Source of the DNA: Halolamina pelagica
GTDB lineage: Archaea; Halobacteriota; Halobacteria; Halobacteriales; Haloferacaceae
DNA length: 64,000 nt
Direction of reading: 5' to 3'
NCBI RefSeq assembly: GCF_001307315.1
Contig: NZ_LGUC01000001.1
Span: 1,240,001-1,304,000, forward strand
Under the pieces are notes generated by a model, which was not told the DNA's origin, did not search any database, and saw nothing but the letters and a program-made list of their open reading frames with translations. The position numbers and the translations under genes are program-made. This document shows, in pieces, positions 9,977 to 18,299 of this stretch. Numbering within the stretch: the stretch's first letter is position 1; each line of letters starts with the position of its first letter.

Positions 9977-10850
9977 ACGACCGATCCGATCGCGTCTTCC
10001 ACGTCGACGGCGACCTGGTCCCGGCCGGCGAGGCGACTGTGTCGGTCGAGGACCGCGGGTTCCAGTACGGCGACGCGGCCTTCGAGACGCTGCGGGCTTA
10101 CGGCGGCGACGTGTTCGGCTGGGACGCCCACGCCGACCGACTCGCCGAGACCTGTGAACTGCTCGCGATCGATCACGGGCTGACGCGCGGTGATCTCCAC
10201 GAGCGGATCCTGGCGACGCTCGAGGCGAACGGGCACGAGGACGCCTACGTCCGCCTCTCGATCTCGCGGGGGTCCAGCCGGGGACGCTCGACCCCGACCC
10301 CGAGGTCGATCCGACCGTGGTCGTCGTCGTCAAACCGCTCCCGCGTGGCGGGCTCACGGGTGAGTCAGTCTGGGACGAGCCGGCGACGCTGGAGACGGTC
10401 TCCACCCGGCGGATCCCCGACACCGCCGTGCCCGCCCGGGCGAAGACGCACAACTACCTGAACGGGATTCTCGCCCGCATCGAACTCCGGGGCACCGACG
10501 CCGACGAGGCGCTCATGCTCGATTCGGCGGGCCACGTCGCCGAGGGCGCGACCAGCAACGTGTTCGCGGTCGACGCCGACGGCCTGCTCACCCCGGCGCT
10601 CACGGGGCCGGTGCTCCCGGGAATCACCCGGGCTACCGTGCTCGACATCGCCGCGGAGGAGAACATCCCCGTCCGCGAGGGGACGTTCGGGCCCGAGACG
10701 CTGCGATCCGCGGAAGAACTGTTCTGTACGAACTCGACGTGGGAGATCCGCCCCGTCGAGTCCATCGACGGCGCGACCGTCGGCGGCGGGCCGGTGACCC
10801 AGCTGCTCGCACAGCGCTACCGGGAGCGCGTGGAGACGGCGTTCTACTAA
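9973..10850 (+). CDS. pabC: Class IV aminotransferase, probable 4-amino-4-deoxychorismate lyase, frame broken
   Basis: PLP enzyme of the PabC/IlvE fold, about 292 residues once one G is restored in the run 10268-10272 (joins RLSISRGVQPGTLDPDP). Visible: SVEDRGFQYGDAAFETLRAYGG start, the PLP lysine in ARAKTHNYLNGI, LDSAGHVAEGATSNVF, and LFCTNSTWEIRPV. Translationally coupled to the glutaminase. That position favours 4-amino-4-deoxychorismate lyase (releasing pyruvate to give pABA). A branched-chain aminotransferase role cannot be excluded from sequence. Confidence 0.85.
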
Positions 10851-10996
10851 GCCGCCGCCAGCAGGATCGTTGCCACCGCGTACACCAGGATCAGCAACAC
10901 TGCGGCGATAATGAACTTGAGCAGCAGGCCGTCCTCCTCGGGGCTCTCGCCCTCGGGCAGGCCGTCGTCGTACAGGTCGCCGTCCTCCTCGCTCAT
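10847..10996 (-). CDS. Small single-TM protein
   Basis: 49 residues. It has an acidic cytosolic N-terminus (MSEEDGDLYDDGLPEGESP), then one membrane helix (LLLKFIIAAVLLILVYAVATILL). The stop overlaps the stop of the convergent aminotransferase gene. The charge pattern and the clean fit between neighbours support a real gene. Function unknown. Confidence 0.6.
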   Translation of the reverse strand: MSEEDGDLYDDGLPEGESPEEDGLLLKFIIAAVLLILVYAVATILLAAA

Positions 10997-11037
10997 CGTC
11001 GAAGCGAGGAGCCCTGAGGGTATCAATCCGTCCTTCC

Positions 11038-11466
11038 TCAGAAGCCGATCCGCGACTCGATCGACCGGGCGATGTCCGCGTCATCGTCGCTCTCGCTCGC
11101 GCCCAGGCGGACGAACTCGTAGCCGTCGGCGTCGAGGAACACGCCGCCGTCGGCCGTCTCGACGGGGAGTTCGTCGAGCACGGCGCCCTCGCAGGGGCCG
11201 AACGTACACTCCCCGCTGTCGCGTTCGAAGGTGGCGCCGTGGCGCTTACAGACGAGTTCGCCGTCCCGAACCACGGCGCCGTCGCCGGTGTCGAGGTTCA
11301 CGTCGCGCCAGTGCTGGCAGTAGTTGAACCACGCCGTGACGCCGTCGCCGGCCCGGACGAGCACGACCTCGCGCTCCTCGCCGTTGTCGCGGTCCGCGAC
11401 GGTGATGAGGAGGCTGCTGTCGTCCGGTACGGCGTCGATGTCGGCGATGCGTTCCCCGGTGGGCAT
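11038..11466 (-). CDS. Rieske-type [2Fe-2S] protein
   Basis: 142 residues. The Rieske ligands are present: C50-x-H52 (NYCQHW) and C73-x2-H76 (LVCKRHGATF), followed by the typical GECTFGPCEGAVLDELPV stretch. It is soluble, with no membrane helix, so it resembles the ferredoxin-like Rieske proteins of oxygenase or nitrite-reductase systems rather than cytochrome bc subunits. It would pass single electrons; partner unknown. ATG at 11466; nothing upstream is coupled. Confidence 0.88.
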   Translation of the reverse strand: MPTGERIADIDAVPDDSSLLITVADRDNGEEREVVLVRAGDGVTAWFNYCQHWRDVNLDTGDGAVVRDGELVCKRHGATFERDSGECTFGPCEGAVLDELPVETADGGVFLDADGYEFVRLGASESDDDADIARSIESRIGF

Positions 11467-11672
11467 TGGGGCCCGGTAGTCGAGCGGTTCTGAAGGGCGT
11501 TTGGGTCTGGCGTCGACGGCGCTTTCGGCAGTCGACGATCACGCCGTGGGAAGTAGATCTGGACCGCGAGGAGTCCGCTCCGCTCGGTCTTCGAGTACCA
11601 ACCGACTCCGTCGCTATATCCCTGCCGACCGGACTCACCGCTCGCGGTTCGTCGGTGGTCGGCAGGAGAATA
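11467..11672. other. Gap between Rieske gene and tRNA, no gene seen
   Basis: About 200 bases with no convincing coding frame on either strand. It should hold the promoter of the Rieske gene (minus strand). A short AT stretch (CGCTATATCC) near 11610-11620 is the only notable feature, but it is too far from the start codon at 11466 to be a standard TATA box. Confidence 0.4.
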
Positions 11673-11747
11673 TAGCGGGAGGTAGATTTGAACTACCGAT
11701 CTCCGGGTTATGAGCCCGGCGGAATCTCCTGGCTATCCCATCCCGCT
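11673..11747 (-). tRNA. Initiator tRNA-Met (CAT)
   Basis: 75 bases, no intron. The acceptor stem is AGCGGGA/TCCCGCT with discriminator A. The anticodon loop CTCATAA carries CAT. The T arm is GGTAG-TTCAAAT-CTACC. The A1-T72 pair and the three consecutive G-C pairs below the loop (GGG/CCC) are the marks of archaeal initiator tRNA rather than elongator tRNA-Met, which in haloarchaea often has an intron. CCA is not encoded. Confidence 0.93.
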
Positions 11748-11770
11748 ACCTGTACCAAATCGGGTACGAC

Positions 11771-11779
11771 GGTTAAGCG
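11771..11779 (-). promoter_or_regulatory. TATA-like box of the initiator tRNA
   Basis: On the minus strand this reads CGCTTAACC, 24-32 bases upstream of the tRNA 5' end. It is the only AT-rich stretch at the right distance. Confidence 0.5.
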
Positions 11780-11816
11780 TTCTGTTTCGGTCGCCCTCTG
11801 TCGGTTCTTCCCGGGG

Positions 11817-12263
11817 TCAGTCAGCGGTCACGCGCCACGTGAACAGGCTCTCGAGCACGTAGTTCAACAGCAGCGAGCAGCCGATCGCGATCGGGAACGT
11901 CGCCAGCTCCCAGAGATCGACGCCGAACGCCGTCAGCGCGATCGGCAGCCGCGTCAGCCCCGCCACCACCCCGACCTGGACAGCGACGCCGCCGCTACGC
12001 ACCAGATTCGACTTCAGGAACCGGCGCAGGATCGCCCAGCCGCCGTCGGCGCCGTGGGCCGCGAACGTCCAGCGCTCGTTCACGACGAACATGACCACGA
12101 TCGCCACCTCGGCGCCGATCAGTTTCGCGAGCTCCGGCGGGACGCCGACGCCGGCGCTCAGCACCGAACTCGCCGTGAGGTCGAACACGGCGCCGACGGC
12201 GCCGACGGAGACGAACTGGCCGAAGCGGTCGACGGCGAGTAGTTCGTCCGGAACTCCCCTCAC
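11817..12263 (-). CDS. GtrA-family membrane protein
   Basis: 148 residues with four predicted membrane helices. The GtrA pattern is clear: FGQFVSVGAVGAVFDL, FVVNERWTFAAHG and a C-terminal LLLNYVLESLFTWRV. GtrA proteins are thought to help flip or move lipid-linked sugars across the membrane. The start overlaps the stop of the GT2 gene upstream by 4 bases, so the pair forms one operon handling a polyisoprenyl-phosphate sugar. Confidence 0.88.
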   Translation of the reverse strand: MRGVPDELLAVDRFGQFVSVGAVGAVFDLTASSVLSAGVGVPPELAKLIGAEVAIVVMFVVNERWTFAAHGADGGWAILRRFLKSNLVRSGGVAVQVGVVAGLTRLPIALTAFGVDLWELATFPIAIGCSLLLNYVLESLFTWRVTAD

Positions 12264-13027
12264 TGCTCACCTCGCTCGATCAGCAGCGGTCGGTCGAGCT
12301 GTCCAGCCAGCAGTCGGTGGAGCCGATCACCGCGAACCGCCTTCGCGCGGTGGCGAGCGGCCAGCAGTCCGGTGAACAGCGAGAGCGTGTCGCTCACGGG
12401 GTCGACCGTCGACTCGGGCTGGTCCTCCCAGACCACGGGCACCTCGGCGATCTTCCCGCCCAGCGCGCCCGCGATCGCGAGCAGTTCGATGTCCCACGCG
12501 AAACCCGACTCGGTGAGGTGGCGCCGGAGCCGCGACCAGAAGTTGGCCGACACCGCCTTCGCGCCGCACTGGTAGTCGTACAGGTCCGGGGTGAGCAGCT
12601 GGCGGGCCAGCCACGCGAACCCGTCGCCGAGGAAGCGCCGCAGCGTCTTCTGGTGGGACTGGACGGTCGCCTCGGGGTGGCGTCGGGAACCGGCCGCGAG
12701 GTCGAACTCGCCCGACTCGACGGGGTCGACCACGTCGGCGACCGAGTCGGCGGGCGTCGAGCCGTCGGCGTCGGCGAACGCCAGCACGTCCGTCGACAGC
12801 GCGTCGAACCCCTCGGTGATGGCGGCGCCCTTGCCACGGCGGCGGTCGGCGACGTGTACCGTCGCCGGGAGGTCGGCGAGGGCCTCGCTGTCGCCCGGTC
12901 CAGGATCGTCGAGTTCGATGCGGAGTTCCGCGGGGGCGAGCCGCTCGTCGAGCGCGCGAACGTAGCGCGAGAGCCGGTCCACGTCCGGCCGGTAGGCGGG
13001 GACCACCACGCCGACGGAGCGAGACAT
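12260..13027 (-). CDS. Family 2 glycosyltransferase (polyprenyl-phosphate sugar synthase-like)
   Basis: 255 residues. GT-A fold: VGVVVPAYRPDVDRL at the N-terminus, RRRGKGAAITEGF, and the metal-binding FADADGSTPAD. Later YQCGAKAVS and GFAWDIELLAIA match dolichyl-phosphate glucose/mannose synthase-type enzymes. It probably transfers a sugar from a nucleotide sugar to dolichyl phosphate at the membrane. Coupled to gtrA, which may move the product. Donor sugar unknown. Confidence 0.88.
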   Translation of the reverse strand: MSRSVGVVVPAYRPDVDRLSRYVRALDERLAPAELRIELDDPGPGDSEALADLPATVHVADRRRGKGAAITEGFDALSTDVLAFADADGSTPADSVADVVDPVESGEFDLAAGSRRHPEATVQSHQKTLRRFLGDGFAWLARQLLTPDLYDYQCGAKAVSANFWSRLRRHLTESGFAWDIELLAIAGALGGKIAEVPVVWEDQPESTVDPVSDTLSLFTGLLAARHRAKAVRGDRLHRLLAGQLDRPLLIERGEQ

Positions 13028-13095
13028 GTGGCGGCGTTCCGCGCCGGTGGGGAAAAAGCGTCCGAACTTCTGTGGCTCTCAGAGGGACGCCGAGA

Positions 13096-16000
13096 TCAGG
13101 CCCACTGCCCCAGCCCGGTCTGTTCCTGCCCGGATTTCACTTCGTCCCAGGAGAGCCCCAGCGCCTCGATCACGCGCTCGATCGGCCCTTTGAGCGTCTT
13201 GTCGAGCATCTTCGGCCAGTCGATCTCGAACTCGTCGGGCACCTCCTCGGCGTACTCGAAGCAGATCACGTCCGGATCGCGCTTGAACTCCCGGTAGAGC
13301 GGATCTGTCTGGGGGTCGAACCCGTGCTCGTTCTCCATGCGCTGCCAGAACTCGGGGTGGACCTTCTTCAGGTAGAGCCGTTTGGGCTTCGAGCCGCGCT
13401 GGAAGTTCGTCCCCAGCAGGAGGTTCGCGTACTTCGCGCCGCGAACTTGGGCGGTGTCGGTGTCGTAGGCGTCGAGGCGTTTCCCGATGCCGCCGGGGAT
13501 GCCGACCTCCTCCAGGTCGGCGTCGCCCTCCTCGAAGGTCGTGATCTCGTCGTGGAGGTACTCCTTCACGTCGTCCAGCTCGCCGCCGCGGACGATCATG
13601 TCGATCACCGCCTTCTGGACGCGCTTGGTGACGGGGGCGATGTCCGAGCGCTTGTACTCGAACCCGGTGATGTCGATGTCGTCGACGTCCTTCCCCTCCT
13701 TCCAGACGATGTGGCCGGCGTAGCGCTTCTTCTTGCCGGCCTGGAAGAACCGGCGGTAGAGCTTCTCGAACTCGATCTCGAACCGGTGGCTCTCGGCGTT
13801 GAGCTCGTCGCGGGCGAAGTCGTCGTAGCGCTCGTTGATGTGCTCCTCGATGCCGAAGGACTGTTCGATGGCCTCCTCCTTGGAGATCTGTTCTCCAAGA
13901 GACAACATAACGCTGTCAGTGTCACCATATGCCACCTCGTGGCCGATCTCCTCGCTCGCGGTCTCGGTGAACTCGATGACCTCTCGGCCCGTCGCCGTCA
14001 CCGCGGCGGCGCCCTCGGTGTCGTAGAGGCGGAAGCGATCCCAGCCCGAGACGCCGTAGAGCGACTGGCCGACGAACTGGAACGTGCCGTTCCGGCCGGC
14101 CAGCAGGCTGTGGTTGTCCGCGACGGTGACGCAGTAGACGCCGTCGTCGGCGGTGCTGGTCGAGCCGCTGCGGTGCATCCGGAGCGTGTTCTTCGACCCT
14201 TCGTCGACGTAGATCCGCCACGAACCGCTGTTCTCCCCGTAGCTGGCGGTCAGTCCGAGGTGGGTGCAGAGGCGGAGCACGTCGTCGCGGAGGCGGTCGC
14301 TGGAAGTGGTGTAGCGCCACGAGTTCGGCTGGCGGTCGCCGTCGCCCGCGACGAGCGTGTCGAGGAATCGCCGCTTCTGGCGCTCGCTCAGGCCGAAGAT
14401 GAACTCGGGGAGCTGCTTCTCGAAGCTGTGGCCGCCACAGAGCCGTTCGAGCGTCTCGCCGAGCAGACGGGAGGTGAACTGGTAGCCGTTCTCGTCGGCG
14501 TAGTAGTTGAACCCCATCCGGTCGAGCAGGTCGCCGATCGCGGCGTGGTCGTCGTCGCCACCGTCGGCCATCGCGGGCTGTTGTGCGATCTGGATCGTCG
14601 TCGCCGACCCCCGGAGCTTCTCGCCGAACTGCTTCTCCTCGGAGGTGTAGACGTTCCCCTCGGTAACGTACCAGGCCAGCAGGTCGAGGAAGTCGTCGCC
14701 GTCGAATGTTCGGGGGATCCACTTCCGCCCCGACTCCCGATGGACGAAGCTCCGCTCACAGACCGACTCGATGTACTCCCGGTGTTCTGCGTACGCCTCG
14801 GCGTCGAAGACGTACCCCTCCTCACCGACATCGTTCTTGAGGACCGTGTCGGGGTAGTAGCCCAGTTCCGCGGCGAACGTGTGACCGTGGACCTCCGGGC
14901 GGACCCAGACCTCGTAGTCGCCGTCGAGGTAGTCCACGAGGTCCACTTCTCCGAGGTCGTCGCCGTGTTCGGTCGACCAGTCGTGGGGGAGTTCGTAGTT
15001 CGTCGCGCGGTCGAGATCGCCTGCCTCGACGAAGCTGTAGCCGTCTTCGGTGATCCCGTTCGTCTCGTTCTTTCGGACGAGCATCCGGTGGTTCGGCGTG
15101 ACGCTGAAGTCGATCTTGCTCGTCTCGATGTCGACCAACTCACCCTCGTAGTCGGGGTAGGCGTGGGTCTCCTCGACCGACTTCACTTCCATCTCCTCGG
15201 TGTCGGGGTCCAGCGAGTACACGTCGTCGCCGACCTCGAGGTCGCGGATGTTCCGGACGCCGTCGGGCGTGAGCACGTCGGTGTCGGGCGTGAAGCAGTT
15301 CATGATCACCTTCACCCCGCCCTGCTGGCGGTCGTAGCGCTCGTACGCCTCGGAATCAGGGTCGTGCTGGTCCCGGAGTTCCTTCTTCTCCTCGCGCTCG
15401 GTGAGGAGCTCGTCGATCATCTCCCGCATGATGCCGTCCGGCTCCTTCCGGAAGTGGGTGCCATCCGGCGCGTGGTACGTCTCGCCGTCGTACTCCTCGG
15501 GGTCGACCTTCGTCTCCGGCGAGGAGTTGATCGTCGCCATCGACATCGGGTACAGCGACTTCAAGTCGAGCACGGTGACGTTCTCCTTCACGCCGGAGAT
15601 CGGCTCGAACACGGCGCCGCCCTCGAACTCCTCGGCGGCCTCCTGTTGGCCCTTCGACGGCAGGCCGAACTCGCCGTAGGCTTTGTGGAGCACGTACATG
15701 TCGACGGCGTCGCCCGCCGTCGGCGCGTCCTCCAGCTTGCAGCCGACGAACGAGCGCACCTCGTCCCAGAACGCGATCACGGACTGCTTGCGGTCGATTT
15801 CGACACAGAGCTCCACGTCCCGGAGGTTGTACTCCAGCAGCTGCTCGGGGTCCTGCTCCCAGAGGTCGCCGATGTCCCCGGAGTAGTGCTCCTTCCCCAC
15901 GTCGAGCTCGCGCTCGCCGATGGCGTCGAGGCGGAACGACTCGAGCTCCTTGATGACGATCTGCTTGTAGCCGTACAGCAGGTCGAACACGACACGCCCC

Positions 16001-17061
16001 TTCACGTCCGGGCCACCCCAGTCCGAGCGCCACACCTCGTCGACCCGGGAGAGGCGGTCGATGTCGAGGTCGTACTCCGTGCTGGGGTCGACCATCTCCA
16101 GCCGGTCGAGCACGTACGGCATGTCGAAATCCTCGAAGTTCCAGCCGGTGAGCACGTCCGGGTTGGTCTCCTCGATGTACTCGACGAAGGCGTCGAGCAT
16201 CGCCGGCTCCTCGTCGAAGACGCGCACGTCGACGCTGCCCGAGTCGGCGATCTGCTCGTACTCGTCGAGCATCTCTGGCGCCGCAACCTCGGCGTCCGGC
16301 GCGTCGAACAGCCAGACCACGTACTCGTCGTCGTAGGAGTCGTGGGAGGTGAGACAGACGATGGGCTCCTCGCCGTCCTCGGGAAGCCCGATCGGTCGTC
16401 GACCTCGATGTCGAACGTGTTGACCCGGAGGTCGGCCGCTGTCGGCGCGTCGACGGCGACCAGCTCCTCGTCGTCGTAGCGGACTTGGATCCGGCCGTCC
16501 TCCAGCCGTCGCTCGGGCACCTGCAGGCCGGCGCTCACGTCCTTGTCGATCAGGAAGCGGTTCGGGAACAGGATGTCCGCCTCGTAATGCTCCTCGAAGT
16601 CGTCGCGGATCTGCCCCACGTCCCGCGGCGTGCGACCGATCACCTTCGTCAGGGGCTTCCCCGGATGGACTCGAAGCGCTCGCCGTTGGCGTCCTCCTCA
16701 CGCGTGTCGAGGATCACGTCGTACTCTTCGGTCAGCGCGCGGTCCGCGACGTGCTCCGTCGGGACGTAGAAGTACGGCTCGACGCCGAGTACGCGGACGT
16801 GCTCGTACTCGTTGTCGGCGGTGCGGCCGAACACGTGGATAACCGGGTACTCCTCGGCGCCGGAGCCCTCGATGGTGTAGTCGACCTGCGAGACCTTCAG
16901 TTGGGTGACCCCTCGCTGTCGGGGAACTTCAGGTCCGCGGCGTCGACCACCTCGCTGACTGTCTGTCCGGCGTTCCCGGCGACGACGGCCGCCTCCTCGT
17001 CAGGTCGGCCCCCGTCGGGGGTCTCGAACTCGTCGAGACCCCACTGCTCGCTCTCACTCAT
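13096..17061 (-). CDS. polB: Family B DNA polymerase, with an intein; three frame breaks in the N-terminal third
   Basis: Replicative PolB precursor of about 1,320 residues. The exonuclease part has NTFDIEVDD, GWNFEDFDMPYVLDRL and the LEYNLRDVELC block. The polymerase part has VLDLKSLYPMSM (motif A), KVIMN/SLYGV (motif B, split by the intein), and AYGDTDSVM (motif C, uninterrupted). The start MSESEQWGLDEF at 17061 is supported by the following acidic leader. The frame breaks at runs 16909-16912, 16659-16662 and 16381-16383; one extra base at each rejoins SEGVTQLKVSQVDYT, ESIRGKPLTKVIGRT and RSGFPEDGEEPIV. Three independent breaks in an essential gene point to sequencing errors. Monocistronic as far as can be seen. 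Confidence 0.93.
14065..15297 (-). other. Intein in PolB with LAGLIDADG homing endonuclease
   Basis: 411 residues, inserted in polymerase motif B between KVIMN and SLYGV. It starts with cysteine (CFTPDTDVLTPDG), with the typical block A, and block B at FSVTPNHRMLV. Two dodecapeptide LAGLIDADG-like motifs are seen: LAWYVTEGN and LDTLVAGDGD. It ends HSLLAGRNGTFQFVGQ before the +1 serine. The final residue is glutamine instead of asparagine, and the penultimate residue is glycine instead of histidine, a non-canonical splice end. No frame break inside it. Confidence 0.93.
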
Positions 17062-17163
17062 TGGCGGTGATTTGCCGGGATCCGTTAAAACGACGGTGGT
17101 CCGCGGGGCGGGCAGTCGCACACCCCCGAAAGGCATTTACTCTACCGATTGGTACTGATTCAC

Positions 17164-17340
17164 ATGCCCGACGAGAGCGGTCTGCCGAAGGCGGCATCGG
17201 AACGCCCGGGACCGGCTGACGACGGCTTCGAGACCGTCGAAACCTACGAGGTCGACGGCGGCGTCGTGTTCTACGACGCGGAGGCACCGCTCGCGTGGCT
17301 CCGGAGCGACGCGGCGGTGTCGCTGGCGGAGCGACGCTGA
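17164..17340 (+). CDS. Small conserved-type haloarchaeal protein
   Basis: 58 residues: MPDESGLPKAASERPGPADD, then a C-terminal module TYEVDGGVVFYDAEAPLAWL. The module resembles short haloarchaeal proteins of unknown function. The ATG at 17164 lies about 25 bases after the AT-rich CATTTACTC stretch (leaderless). Divergent from polB. Function unknown. Confidence 0.65.
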   Translation: MPDESGLPKAASERPGPADDGFETVETYEVDGGVVFYDAEAPLAWLRSDAAVSLAERR

Positions 17341-17384
17341 GGCGGACTGCGAACCCTTTTCTCGCTCGGTCCGGGAGGGAGACC

Positions 17385-17816
17385 GTGAGCGACGACGACC
17401 CGGTCGAGGCGTTCGTCGAGGGCTCCGTCGAGCCGTTCGAGGAGTCCGACGAGCGCTACGACGGTCCGAAAGCCCGGGACATGGAGGCCGAACTACGCGA
17501 GCGTACCGGCGCCGACGGTGAGGCCGTCGAGGCCGAGGTGAGCTCGGAGACGGCCTCGGCGTTCTGGGCGGCAGTGATCTACGTCAACGCCGGCGTCCTG
17601 TTGGTCGCACTCGGACCCGTCGTCTACGCGCTCCGGGGGCTCCCGCTCGTCTCGGTCGCGCTGGTCGCGGGGGGCCTGGTCGCGTTCTGGCGTGCCTACT
17701 CGGTCTACCGGGCGTTCGAGACCGACGACGACGCTGCGGCGGAGTCCGAACCTGTCGAGACCGACGACGGGGACCCGGAAGGGACAGCGTCCGGCGAGAG
17801 CGACGACGAGAGCTGA
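17385..17816 (+). CDS. Two-TM acidic haloarchaeal protein
   Basis: 143 residues from a GTG start. It has an acidic N-terminal half (SDDDPVEAFVEGSVEP), two adjacent membrane helices (AFWAAVIYVNAGVLLVALGP and PLVSVALVAGGLVAFW), and an acidic tail after YSVYRAFE. GTG at 17385 is preferred because the sequence upstream is arginine-rich and non-coding in character. Function unknown; no enzyme motif. Confidence 0.65.
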   Translation: MSDDDPVEAFVEGSVEPFEESDERYDGPKARDMEAELRERTGADGEAVEAEVSSETASAFWAAVIYVNAGVLLVALGPVVYALRGLPLVSVALVAGGLVAFWRAYSVYRAFETDDDAAAESEPVETDDGDPEGTASGESDDES

Positions 17817-17861
17817 GCGTCCCCGGAACCGTTTTGCACGACTATCGCCTTTCCTCGAGCG

Positions 17862-18299
17862 ATGCGAACGGTCAAGACGCCGGACGGGGAGCGCCATCTG
17901 TTGCTGTCGACGACTGACGGGACCGCACGACTCCGAGATCCGGCGACGGGGGAGGAGTGGACCGTCGACGAAGACGCTGTCGAGCCGGCCGTCGAGGGGG
18001 CGCTGGCGGTCGCGGCCGAGGGGATCCCGGAGTCAGTGAGACAGCTGGTTACGGCGGCCCACGACGAGCGCACGCTGGGGGTGTTGGTGACGCTCGTCGA
18101 CGACGGACCGACCGCGGTGGTCGACCTGCTGTCCGCCGCCGGGCTGTGTGAGAGTGACTTCAACGGCCTCTTCGCCGAACTCCGCGCGGCGGGGCTGGTA
18201 ACGGAGTGTCGTGTCGCGGGCGAGCGCGGCTACGCGGCGACTGAGACGGCCGCCGAGGCGGTGAGCCTGCTCCGGGGGGCGTCGACGGCCGACGCCTAG
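17862..18299 (+). CDS. Unknown haloarchaeal protein, possible winged-helix C-terminus
   Basis: 145 residues. The N-terminal 45 residues are beta-rich ([20 protein letters not shown]). The C-terminal 75 residues read like a winged helix ([19 protein letters not shown]...[16 protein letters not shown]...GYAATETA). A regulatory role is possible but not shown. The stop overlaps the convergent rad50 stop by 4 bases. Confidence 0.65.
   Translation: MRTVKTPDGERHLLLSTTDGTARLRDPATGEEWTVDEDAVEPAVEGALAVAAEGIPESVRQLVTAAHDERTLGVLVTLVDDGPTAVVDLLSAAGLCESDFNGLFAELRAAGLVTECRVAGERGYAATETAAEAVSLLRGASTADA

Noticed and set aside
13072..16479. A very long open frame (over 1,100 codons) on the plus strand opposite polB
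   Set aside because: It is the mirror of a well-defined polymerase and intein. Its product is Val/Leu/Asp/Arg repetitive with no motif. In GC-rich haloarchaeal genes the opposite strand is often open by codon bias.
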